Below are positions 54,014 through 61,728 of a DNA stretch of 64,000 nucleotides, piece by piece. Numbering within the stretch: the stretch's first letter is position 1; every line of letters begins with the position of its first letter. The stretch is from Planctomycetota bacterium (GTDB taxonomy: Bacteria; Planctomycetota; SZUA-567; H5-PLA8), in NCBI GenBank assembly GCA_015075375.1, contig JABTUM010000002.1, positions 1,165,393 through 1,229,392 of the forward strand. Reading direction: 5' to 3'. A model generated the notes under the pieces. It had not been told where the DNA came from, did not search any database, and saw only the letters and a list, made by a program, of their open reading frames with translations. The position numbers were made by a program, and so were the translations under genes.

Positions 54014-55579
54014 TTAGGCGCTAGGCTTACGGCCTCGCCAAGCGCTCGCCCAGCAGAGGCCCAGCAGAATCCCCAGCAGCGCCGCCACGCCAGTCTCTCC
54101 CAGCCGGCACGCCCAGGTGCACTCGGGCGGTTCGAGCAGGGCCTTCAACCGCGTCCGGCCGATGCCCACAACGTCTGGCGGGACCAGGAGTTCCACGCGC
54201 CCCAGGGGATCGACCTGAAGCGTATGCCCCGAGTTCGTGATCCGCAGCAGCGGGCGGCGGACTTCGACGGCGCGGAGCACCGCGGCGCGGCGATGCATGA
54301 CCGCTCCGCTGGAACCGTAAAACCAGCCGTCGTTGGTGACATTGACCAAGACTTCCGCTCCGGCTTCGACGGCTTCGCGCGCCAAGTCGGGATGGACGTC
54401 TTCGACGCAGATGTTGAAGGCGCAGCGCTTGCCGGCGACTTCGAAAATGGGACTCGGATCGCTGCCCGGCGTATACGTATCTCGCGTCACGCTGCGGAGT
54501 TGCTTTAAGAACGGAAAGGTCTTCGTCCACGGGATGTACTCGCCGAACGGGACGAGCCGGCGCTTGAAGTACTGCGCTTGGATCAAGCCCTGCGCGTCCA
54601 TGAAGAAGACGCCGTTGTGCCAGCGCTGTTGCCAGACGTCCTCGAGTTCCAGGTCCGCGTCGTTGATCCAGTCGCTTCCGAAGATCGTCGGAACGCCATA
54701 GCTGCGCACGACTTCGGCGAAACGCTCGGAATGCTCGTCGCGGTTGTAAACGCCCGGCACCATGGTTTCGGCCCAGCAGACGAGATCGGGGCGCTCGCCG
54801 GGCGGCGCTTCGTCGACGGCTTTGCGATGCAGCGCGAGGTGGTTGTCGAGTTGCATGCGCTGCTGCGTGAGCGTGCGTTCGATCTTCTGGTATTCGCAGC
54901 CCTGGAGGAGCGCGACGCGCGGGCCGTTAAGGTCGATCTGGGATTCGAGTTGTGCGACACGGACGCGGCCGAAGAGCAGCGCGGCGAAGAGCAGCGCAAA
55001 CCAGACGGCGGCGCAGACTTGGCGCGCGCGCGGCGATCCCGGCGGCGCTTGGACGCGGGCGCTTACGAAGGCCGGGAGCACGAAGGCGCCGAGCGCGTTG
55101 AAGCTGGCGATGAGGAACGTAAGTCCCCAAACGCCCAAGAGTTCGGCAAGCTGGCGGAGGTGCGGATAATCGACGGCGGCGTGGCCGAGGAGCAGCCAGG
55201 GCCAGCCGAGGACCGGGACGCGGGCGCGGAGTATCTCGAGGAGCGTCCAGACCGCGGCGCTGCCGAAGACGGCGCACCAGACGTTCAGGCGCGCGAGCGG
55301 GCGCACGGCCAGGATGCCGGCGGTGAAATAAAGCGCGGTGTAGACGGCACTTGCGATGGCGCCGCCGACGGCTTGCGTGGCGATGAACCAACAGCCGGCG
55401 AAGCTCCAGATTAACGCCGCGAGCGCCGCGCAGGCGAAGGCATGGCGACGTTTTTCGGCGGCGGCGCAGGCGTACCAGACCGGCGCAAGCGCAAGCCAGA
55501 CCGGGGCTTGCGCGACGTCGGTCGCGGTAAGCGCGAGTAGCGCGCCGGAGAGCGCGGCGAGGAAGAGGCCGACTTTCAA
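54014..55579 (-). CDS. lnt: Apolipoprotein N-acyltransferase
   Basis: A 521-residue inner-membrane enzyme adding the third acyl chain to lipoproteins. The N-terminal half (1-205) holds about six hydrophobic helices. The periplasmic nitrilase domain keeps the catalytic triad E271 (CWAETMVPG), K339 (YFKRRLVPFGEY) and C391 (FNICVEDVHPD), followed by NVTNDGWF. A final hydrophobic helix (VAALLGILLGLCWASAW) closes it. The cysteine motif reads ICVED rather than the commoner ICYE. This gene agrees with the predicted lipoproteins in the window. Confidence 0.93.
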   Translation of the reverse strand: MKVGLFLAALSGALLALTATDVAQAPVWLALAPVWYACAAAEKRRHAFACAALAALIWSFAGCWFIATQAVGGAIASAVYTALYFTAGILAVRPLARLNVWCAVFGSAAVWTLLEILRARVPVLGWPWLLLGHAAVDYPHLRQLAELLGVWGLTFLIASFNALGAFVLPAFVSARVQAPPGSPRARQVCAAVWFALLFAALLFGRVRVAQLESQIDLNGPRVALLQGCEYQKIERTLTQQRMQLDNHLALHRKAVDEAPPGERPDLVCWAETMVPGVYNRDEHSERFAEVVRSYGVPTIFGSDWINDADLELEDVWQQRWHNGVFFMDAQGLIQAQYFKRRLVPFGEYIPWTKTFPFLKQLRSVTRDTYTPGSDPSPIFEVAGKRCAFNICVEDVHPDLAREAVEAGAEVLVNVTNDGWFYGSSGAVMHRRAAVLRAVEVRRPLLRITNSGHTLQVDPLGRVELLVPPDVVGIGRTRLKALLEPPECTWACRLGETGVAALLGILLGLCWASAWRGRKPSA

Positions 55580-55651
55580 AAGCTAGTTTCCCGTTTCCAA
55601 TTTCCGGTTTTCAGTGAACGGCCTAGGGCGAAGTTCAAGTTCTCCAAACTC

Positions 55652-56353
55652 TTACATCTTCGGGCGGCCAAAGAGTTCGCGCGATTGGGGATCCCATTTC
55701 CAGGCGATGGCTTGCAACGGATGCGCGCCTTGATCGACGCCGGCGCGCGTGACGCTTTGCGTAACACAGACGGCGCTGAACTTCGGGGCGTCGCCGGCGT
55801 AGATGCGGGTCCGTTCCTGGGCCGCGATCAGTTGCGTAAATGCTGCCGGGAGCGGGTTTTCGGGCGGCCAAGTGAGTTCGAGGAGCCAGGCTTCGGCGGC
55901 GTTTTCGCGGGGCACGCGGAGGAAAAGACGCGCGAGGCGGCGGCCGTCGTAGCCGGGCGGATAGAGCGCGGCTTCGGCGCGGACGGTTTGGGCGGGTTCG
56001 AACGGACCCGGAATGGGCAGCGGCGGGCGGCGCGTGCGCAATCCTAACCAAATGAAGAATCCCAAGTTAACGAGGGTGAACCAGGCCACGCCGCCGCCGG
56101 CGGTGACTTCCCAGCGCTGCGTCGCGTAGCCGTAGTAGACGAGATACAGGACGCCGGCGCTGAGGACGCCGAACCAGAGGACGCGGGACCAATCGAAGCC
56201 GCGGCCGGCGAGCCACCAGCGGAACCAGTCGTGGTACTCCTGGCTGCGCCAGAGTTTAAGGCGCTGGTGGAAGGCTTCGGGCGGCGTCTCGGGTCCGCGC
56301 AGCGCGGGGGCGGCGCGGTCCCAAGCGGCCTGGAAGTCGGGCGATTCGAGCAT
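55652..56353 (-). CDS. Two-pass membrane protein of unknown function
   Basis: A 233-residue protein starting MLESPDFQAAWDRAAPAL, with two hydrophobic segments (VLWFGVLSAGVLYLVYYGY and WFTLVNLGFFIWLGL). A C-terminal soluble part includes WLLELTWPPENPLPAAFTQL. I chose ATG 56353; an in-frame start at 56632 adds residues without coding character. Upstream of lnt and possibly co-transcribed with it (72-bp gap). No family is recognised. Confidence 0.7.
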   Translation of the reverse strand: MLESPDFQAAWDRAAPALRGPETPPEAFHQRLKLWRSQEYHDWFRWWLAGRGFDWSRVLWFGVLSAGVLYLVYYGYATQRWEVTAGGGVAWFTLVNLGFFIWLGLRTRRPPLPIPGPFEPAQTVRAEAALYPPGYDGRRLARLFLRVPRENAAEAWLLELTWPPENPLPAAFTQLIAAQERTRIYAGDAPKFSAVCVTQSVTRAGVDQGAHPLQAIAWKWDPQSRELFGRPKM

Positions 56354-57027
56354 GATGCAGGAGGTTTTAAGCGCGCGGCGGGCGGAGGGCAACAGGCGCG
56401 GCGGGCGGGCTCCGGGGGCGGTATTTATAACGGGATTTGAGGCACAAATGATCCATGTGGAACGCTCACGATGCGAAGCGGGGTGCTCTTGTGCGGCAAC
56501 TTTTTGAACGAACTTTAAGGACTTATGAGCGCGAAAACGCGGTCTATACCACCTCGCGCACGTCGAGCAAAAATTCGATTCTGCTATAAAACTGCTATAA
56601 ATAGCTACTGCAAAGCGTATTTTTGCACGCAAGTGCTTAGCGTGCGGGCGGCTATGCGCGAGGGGCTGAACGGGTGCAGGCGGTTCGGAGGACGAAAAAG
56701 CGCGGCCTTCCGTGGCCTTCGGCGTTCGGCGTTCGGCGGTGCGCGGCGGTTTCGCGTGGGGGTAGGATGGTATGGTTGTTTTGAGTTTTTAAGTTTTGAC
56801 GCGCAGGTCAAATGCCTAGCATGCGTGCGATGGGGAGTGGTGGAAGGCGGAGTACGCTAGGAGGCCGTGCGTGCGGTGATAGGTGGGCGCGGAGTTTCGA
56901 AGAGGCGAAAGAGCGAGCGCAGGGCGTCGAGCGAGGATGCGGGTGTTGAAGCGCTTCGTGTGACTGGGGCACTCACACGAGCTTTTCGGCTTGTAAAGGC
57001 TGCGCGCCATTCCGCCTGAAGGAAATT
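56354..57027. other. Divergent intergenic region
   Basis: About 670 bp with no supported gene. A duplicated CTGCTATAAA (56581-56602) in an AT-rich pocket could supply -10 elements. The right part is GC-rich and weakly repetitive (GGCGTTCGGCGTTCGGCGG near 56720). Confidence 0.5.
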
Positions 57028-57504
57028 ATGCATCCACACCAAAAAGAAATTATCGAGGTTCTCAACGCCTACGTCCCTGAGATTTTGGGAGGCAGCGTTG
57101 AAGTCCGGGAAGTGGCGCAACTACCCTCTGTGGGCTGTATGATTGCCTTGCGATCCAAAAACCGATATGTAGATGAGATCGATGTGATCGTAGGCGCGCG
57201 GGCTCGCCGACTTCGCGCCATCCTCGAACGATTGCCCTGGACGAATGTCTACTTTGTTCGGTGGAAGCCGACTTGGGCTGAGTACCTGAAGAGCTGTTTA
57301 GAACCGGCTCGTGTCCTGCGTTTGGATGCTCATGAAACCAAATCTAACGTTTCGGTCGTGGTGAGCGCCGACGATTGGGCCAGCTTGTGCGGTCCCCAGT
57401 GCGCTCGTGTCAGGCTGGCCGAGATGATTTGCCGATGCTCGATTCGCGTGCTTAAAGCCGGAGCGCGGGATGGAGATGACGAGAGTCCAGCCATTGGGAA
57501 TTAA
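57028..57504 (+). CDS. Stand-alone NusA KH-like protein
   Basis: A 158-residue protein resembling the KH1-KH2 part of NusA without the N-terminal polymerase-binding or S1 domains. VPEILGGSVEVREVA (16-30) matches NusA 'VPEI..G.V.I..VAR'. NVYFVRWKPTWAEYLKSCLE (73-92) matches 'IDIV.W..D...F...AL', and the ARVRLAEMICRCSI segment matches the second KH core. The RNA-contacting GXXG loops are altered to GARA (56-59) and GPQC (122-125). It may be an antitermination-related accessory with changed RNA specificity, or a protein-binding paralogue. It sits beside a likely transferred ATP-grasp gene. Confidence 0.75.
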   Translation: MHPHQKEIIEVLNAYVPEILGGSVEVREVAQLPSVGCMIALRSKNRYVDEIDVIVGARARRLRAILERLPWTNVYFVRWKPTWAEYLKSCLEPARVLRLDAHETKSNVSVVVSADDWASLCGPQCARVRLAEMICRCSIRVLKAGARDGDDESPAIGN

Positions 57505-57680
57505 GACGTCGTTGGTACTTGGGTTGGAGAGTGGCAGGGAGCGCGGTAGCGGCAGGTTCGATGGAGAACGGGTTTGAGTTTACTTTTTTTTCAATTGGCC
57601 TGCGGCAGAATTCACTTCGATTCCGCGATGGCTCGGATTGGGATTTTAATCGGCGTTAAACGGCGCACGGGAATATAACC

Positions 57681-58496
57681 ATGGAATCGGTAACCTGGAT
57701 CGTAGATCCCGCGATGTTTCCTCCAAGTTACAAGGCATTTTGCGATACTATTTCGCGGCTAGGACATAAATGCCTGACTTGGAATTTAGATTGGTGGCAC
57801 ACAGGAAAGTGGCCCAAACTGGAAAAGCAGGCCGTTGTTTTTCATGGTTCCTTAGGAAATGCCGACCGTGTTCGTCGGGAATTAAGGTGGAAACCAGGGG
57901 CCTACTGCGCGAGTGAATCCTTTTTCTGTTCTGTCTGGTACAGTCAAGCCAAACCTTGGCTGGTACATGAGAGGTGGGTTCAAACAACGGTTGAAGCCCT
58001 AGTGAATAGAACCAAGGAAGTGCTTGAACCTCTTGGGGTGATGCATGAGGTATTTGTCCGACCCGACAGCCCACTTAAGCCGTTTTCTGGCCGAGTTCTC
58101 CCCCTTGATCGCATTTCCCTCAAGGCCCTGGACCACGGTTATTATTATGAGGACACATCTCTGCCCGTGATTGTCGCACCTGTACGCAAGGTGACCCAGG
58201 AATGGCGATTCGTTGTAGTAGAATCAAAGATCGTTGCGGGATGTTCCTACGATGCCGCAAGCCGCAAGAGTCGTCTGGGTCCAACTCAATTGCCTACGGA
58301 TTTCGCATCGGAAGTAGCTCGTAATTTAACCGCACCTGAAGAAGTTTATGTGCTTGATATAGGAGAAGTTGATGAATCGTTCCGTTTAATTGAATTAAAC
58401 CCATTTAGTGGGGCAGACCTGTATTCCTGCGATCCCGAACCAATAGTGCGAGAGGTGTCCAAGGCTGCACTGAAATCATATGCTCAAATCGGCTAA
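57681..58496 (+). CDS. ATP-grasp domain protein, R2K clade type
   Basis: A 271-residue protein. FVRPDSPLKPFSGRV (125-139), EWRFVVVESKIVAGCSYD (174-191), YVLDIGEVD (223-231) and LIELNPFSGADLY (236-248; E238 and N240 as metal ligands) match R2K-type ATP-grasp proteins (DUF4343-like). These are predicted carboxylate-amine ligases often found in phages and diverse bacteria. The codon use is visibly less GC-rich than in flanking genes, suggesting transfer. The preceding gap (57505-57680) is AT-rich and may hold its promoter. The substrate is unknown. Confidence 0.8.
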   Translation: MESVTWIVDPAMFPPSYKAFCDTISRLGHKCLTWNLDWWHTGKWPKLEKQAVVFHGSLGNADRVRRELRWKPGAYCASESFFCSVWYSQAKPWLVHERWVQTTVEALVNRTKEVLEPLGVMHEVFVRPDSPLKPFSGRVLPLDRISLKALDHGYYYEDTSLPVIVAPVRKVTQEWRFVVVESKIVAGCSYDAASRKSRLGPTQLPTDFASEVARNLTAPEEVYVLDIGEVDESFRLIELNPFSGADLYSCDPEPIVREVSKAALKSYAQIG

Positions 58497-58587
58497 ACAT
58501 TCGAAATGGTGGTGGAGCGTACGATACTTGCTATTAGTGGACACGGCGTGCGAGCGGCCATAGCGCCGTGGGCGGGTGGTACGAAAT

Positions 58588-58619
58588 CGGAAATGGATAC
58601 TCGGCCGAACAATGGATAC
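58588..58619. repeat. 32-bp direct repeat, copy 1
   Basis: Identical to 59030-59061, 442 bp apart; begins CGGAAATGGATACTCGGCCG. It contains the internal duplicate AATGGATAC. Confidence 0.9.
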
Positions 58620-59029
58620 CAAATGGATCCTCGCGCAGAGGGTGCGCGGGGCCCATACAAGCCGCAGGCTTGTGTGGGTGCTTCAGGCACAGGAGGTTGG
58701 AGGAGGGCGCTATTCGGGAGCCATCTTTCGTCAAGGTTCGCAGGCGCACGTTGGACGACCTCGGTTGCGCCTCTTGTTCGCAAGCTCACCCACACATATC
58801 GGAGATTTGTGTGGGCAACACGGGGTTTTAATTCGCCCTTTCAGGGCTACGGCGCGGGGTGCGCTTCCACCAGGGGCGTTGCCCCTGGCTACATTAAATT
58901 CGCCTTTCAGGCGGAATCGGATGCCATGGCATGCGCGGCGGCGCGGCGCGGTGAGGCTGGGATGGTTCGGTCTGGCGATTGCGGTTCGTGCGGCGCAGCG
59001 CCGTACGGGGCAATCGAACGGTTCGAGTT

Positions 59030-59061
59030 CGGAAATGGATACTCGGCCGAACAATGGATAC
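59030..59061. repeat. 32-bp direct repeat, copy 2
   Basis: Identical to 58588-58619. Both copies are followed by CTCGCGC-like sequence (after a short insertion in copy 1), so the shared unit may be larger and diverged. Confidence 0.9.
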
Positions 59062-59225
59062 TCGCGCGAGGGGTGCGCCTGTGGCGACTTGCCTTTCACC
59101 GGGTCTAGGTCCAACCTTCTCCCTGGCACGTGGCCGGTAGCATTCGTTCCATAAATGGCAGCAGGCAGTGCCGCACCCACGCGCTTGCTATGGGGCGCTC
59201 ACCAAACCTACTTAGCGGCATTCGG

Positions 59226-59651
59226 TCAGGCCCAGGTGCCTTCGCACAGCGGCGTGCCGGTTTCGAGCAGGGTTTTGAGGTTCTGCGAAATGAAGGGCCA
59301 GGCGTGAACCCAATTCTGGTGCAGTTCCTTGTGCGAACCGAAGCCGGAATGCTTGATGGTCAGGGTCGTGATGCGGCCGGACGGTTCGATCGTGTATTCG
59401 AGCTTCATGGCGGGCCAGGCCGGATCGTCCTTCTGAGTGTGGACGAGGCGTTTGTTCCGTTCGAGCGTCACGACGCGGCCGGTGGTCTTGCCTTCCCGGA
59501 AATCCCAGGCTCCGCCTTTGCGCAGCGCGTGCTTGTGCGGCGCGGTGTACCAGCGCGCCAGCGTCTTATCATGGGTCAGCGCTTTCCAGACTTGGGCGGG
59601 CGTGGCGCGGACCCAAAGCCGAGTGGTAATCACGAGCGGTCGTTTGGCCAT
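59226..59651 (-). CDS. SRPBCC/AHSA1-family protein
   Basis: A 141-residue protein from ATG 59651 (MAKRPLVITTRLWVRATPAQ). VWKALTHDKTLARWYTAP and GGAWDFREGKTTGRVVTLER match the START-like helix-grip fold of AHSA1/polyketide-cyclase-like proteins. These bind hydrophobic ligands or regulate ATPases; the ligand is unknown. An in-frame ATG at 59708 would add 19 residues without similarity. Confidence 0.82.
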   Translation of the reverse strand: MAKRPLVITTRLWVRATPAQVWKALTHDKTLARWYTAPHKHALRKGGAWDFREGKTTGRVVTLERNKRLVHTQKDDPAWPAMKLEYTIEPSGRITTLTIKHSGFGSHKELHQNWVHAWPFISQNLKTLLETGTPLCEGTWA

Positions 59652-59914
59652 GGCGGCTTGGTCTCCGTGAGTTCCGGCATGGTAGGCGGCGGGCTTTCGC
59701 ATGGCCACCGGTACGGATCATGGGGCGCAATAGGGAAGCCAACAAAAGTTCTTCTGTTTCGTTATAGGCCAAATGGACGCTGTGCAAGTGCGTTGCGCGC
59801 CGGCGCCGCCCACGCCGCACCATCTCTTCTTGCTACGGGCACCGGTTCCTGGTTAGAATCCTTATTCGTATTATCTATCGATTTCGCTTCGTATGCACCC
59901 ATGGCAGACCCGGC

Positions 59915-61684
59915 ATGAACATGAAAGCCGATTTCCCTTTCGAGCGGCGCGACTTTCTGGAGTACCTCGTCGAATCGTGCCAGGACGCGATCGTGGGCAA
60001 GGATTTGCATGGGACGATCGTGAGTTGGAACGCGGCGGCGGAGCGCTTGTACGGATACTCGCGGGATGAGGCGCTGGGGCGGCATATTTCGTTCATGGTG
60101 CCGGGCGAGTTGAAACACGAGATCGCGGTGAACGTGGAGCGCATTCGCGGGGGCCAGGCGGTGGCGCCGTACGATACGACGCGGATCCGCAAGGACGGCC
60201 GTCCGATCGAGGTGCTGCTGGCGCTTTCGCCGGTGCGGGATGCACAGGGCCGGGTGATCGGGGCTTCGACGCTGGCGCGGGACGTGACGTCGGTCCGGGC
60301 GAAGTTTCGGGGGCTGCTGGAAGCGGCTCCGGACGCGATGGTGGTGGTGAACCGGACCGGCCAGATCGTGCTGCTGAACGCTCAGGCGGAGCGGCTGTTC
60401 GGGTACTCGCGGGAGGAACTGCTGGGCAGCGACGTCGAGATTCTGGTGCCGCAGCGATTTCAGCCGCGGCACGTGGAACACCGCACGCGTTACTTCACCG
60501 ATCCGCGGGTGCGCGGGATGGGCACGGGGATGGAGTTGTACGGGCGGCGCAAAGACGGTTCGGAGTTTCCGGTGGAGATCAGCTTGAGCCCGCTGGAGAC
60601 GGAGGAGGGCGTGCTGGTGTCGAGCGCGATCCGGGACATCACGGAGCGCAAGAAGGCGGAGGCGAAGTTCCGCGATCTGCTGGAATCGGCTCCGGACGCG
60701 ATCGTGATCGTGAATTCGGCGGGCCGGATCGAGCTTTTGAACGCTCAGGCGGAACGGCTTTTCGGCTACGGGCGCGCGGAGTTGCTGGGGCGGATGGTGG
60801 AGACGCTGGTGCCGGAGCGCTTCGACCGGCACGTGCAGCACCGCACGGCTTACTTCAAGGATCCGCGCGTGCGCGGGATGGGCACGGGGACGGAGCTTTT
60901 CGGCCGGCGCAAGGACGGTTCGGAGTTTCCGGTGGAGATCAGCTTGAGTCCGCTGGAGACGGAGGAGGGCGTGCTGGTATCGAGCGCGATCCGGGACATC
61001 ACGGAGCGCAAGGCGGCGGAGCAGGCGCTGAAGCGGTCGCTGGACGAGAAGGAAGTGCTGCTGCGCGAGATCCATCACCGGGTGAAGAACAACTTGCAGA
61101 TCGTTTCGAGCCTGTTGAACTTGCAGGCGGAAACGGCGCCCAGTCCGCAGACGCGTGATTTGCTGCGCGAGACGCACGACCGGATCCGTTCGATGGCGCT
61201 GGTGCATGAGATGCTGTTCCGCGGGGCGGATTTGGCGGGGGTGGATCTGGCGGCGTATCTGGACAGTCTGGTGGCGTATCTTTTTCGCGCGTACAAGGCC
61301 GATCCCGCGAAGATGCGGGCCGAAGTGCATTCGTCCGCGGCGCACCTGGATCTGGACACGGCCATCCCGACGGGGCTGCTGATCACGGAGCTGGTTTCGA
61401 ACAGCTTGAAGCATGCGTTTCCGGGGAGCCGGTCGGGTTCGATCCGGGTGGCGATCGAGTGCGCCGCGGACGGGACGCTGACGCTCCTGGTGGAAGACGA
61501 CGGCGTGGGGATGCCTCCGGACGCCGATACGAAGGGCGGTACGCTGGGCTTGAAGCTGATCGAAGGGTTGTCGATGCAGTTGAACGGCACGCTGGAACGC
61601 CCGCCGCGCGAGCACGGCACGGCGCATCGCGTGCGTTTTCGTCCCGTGGCCAAAAGGACTTCGTTACACGCCTCGCACGGGTGA
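59915..61684 (+). CDS. Sensor histidine kinase with three PAS domains (HisKA_2/HWE-like)
   Basis: A 589-residue soluble kinase. PAS1 about 12-125, PAS2 about 130-250 and PAS3 about 250-370. PAS2 and PAS3 are near copies (both contain RVRGMGTGxEL-x-GRRKDGSE and the same ITERK end), a recent tandem duplication. The kinase core has LLREIHHRVKNNLQIVSSLL with H387 as phospho-acceptor, typical of HisKA_2. The ATPase region has ELVSNSLKHAF and EDDGVGMP. No membrane segments are seen. The next gene begins with a receiver domain, the probable partner. Confidence 0.92.
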   Translation: MNMKADFPFERRDFLEYLVESCQDAIVGKDLHGTIVSWNAAAERLYGYSRDEALGRHISFMVPGELKHEIAVNVERIRGGQAVAPYDTTRIRKDGRPIEVLLALSPVRDAQGRVIGASTLARDVTSVRAKFRGLLEAAPDAMVVVNRTGQIVLLNAQAERLFGYSREELLGSDVEILVPQRFQPRHVEHRTRYFTDPRVRGMGTGMELYGRRKDGSEFPVEISLSPLETEEGVLVSSAIRDITERKKAEAKFRDLLESAPDAIVIVNSAGRIELLNAQAERLFGYGRAELLGRMVETLVPERFDRHVQHRTAYFKDPRVRGMGTGTELFGRRKDGSEFPVEISLSPLETEEGVLVSSAIRDITERKAAEQALKRSLDEKEVLLREIHHRVKNNLQIVSSLLNLQAETAPSPQTRDLLRETHDRIRSMALVHEMLFRGADLAGVDLAAYLDSLVAYLFRAYKADPAKMRAEVHSSAAHLDLDTAIPTGLLITELVSNSLKHAFPGSRSGSIRVAIECAADGTLTLLVEDDGVGMPPDADTKGGTLGLKLIEGLSMQLNGTLERPPREHGTAHRVRFRPVAKRTSLHASHG

Positions 61685-61728
61685 ATCGCCGGACCGGGCC
61701 GGGCTGAGGCGGCAGGTGGAGCCGAATT

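Larger units (their letters stand above)
58497..59225. other. Non-coding patch rich in repeats and hairpins
   Basis: No convincing gene. Three hairpins occur: 58652-58678 (CCCATACAAGCC with GGCTTGTGTGGG), 58789-58815 (CCCACACA with TTGTGTGGG) and 58870-58888 (CCAGGGGC with GCCCCTGG). It also holds a 32-bp direct repeat. The CAGGGGCGTTGCCCCTGGCT segment followed by TACATT resembles intergenic hairpin repeats common in planctomycete-like genomes. Frames through it give low-complexity peptides. Confidence 0.65.

Noticed and set aside
58506..59154. Several overlapping 150-200-codon frames
   Set aside because: They run through hairpins and direct repeats, overlap each other in three frames, and lack ribosome sites or domains.
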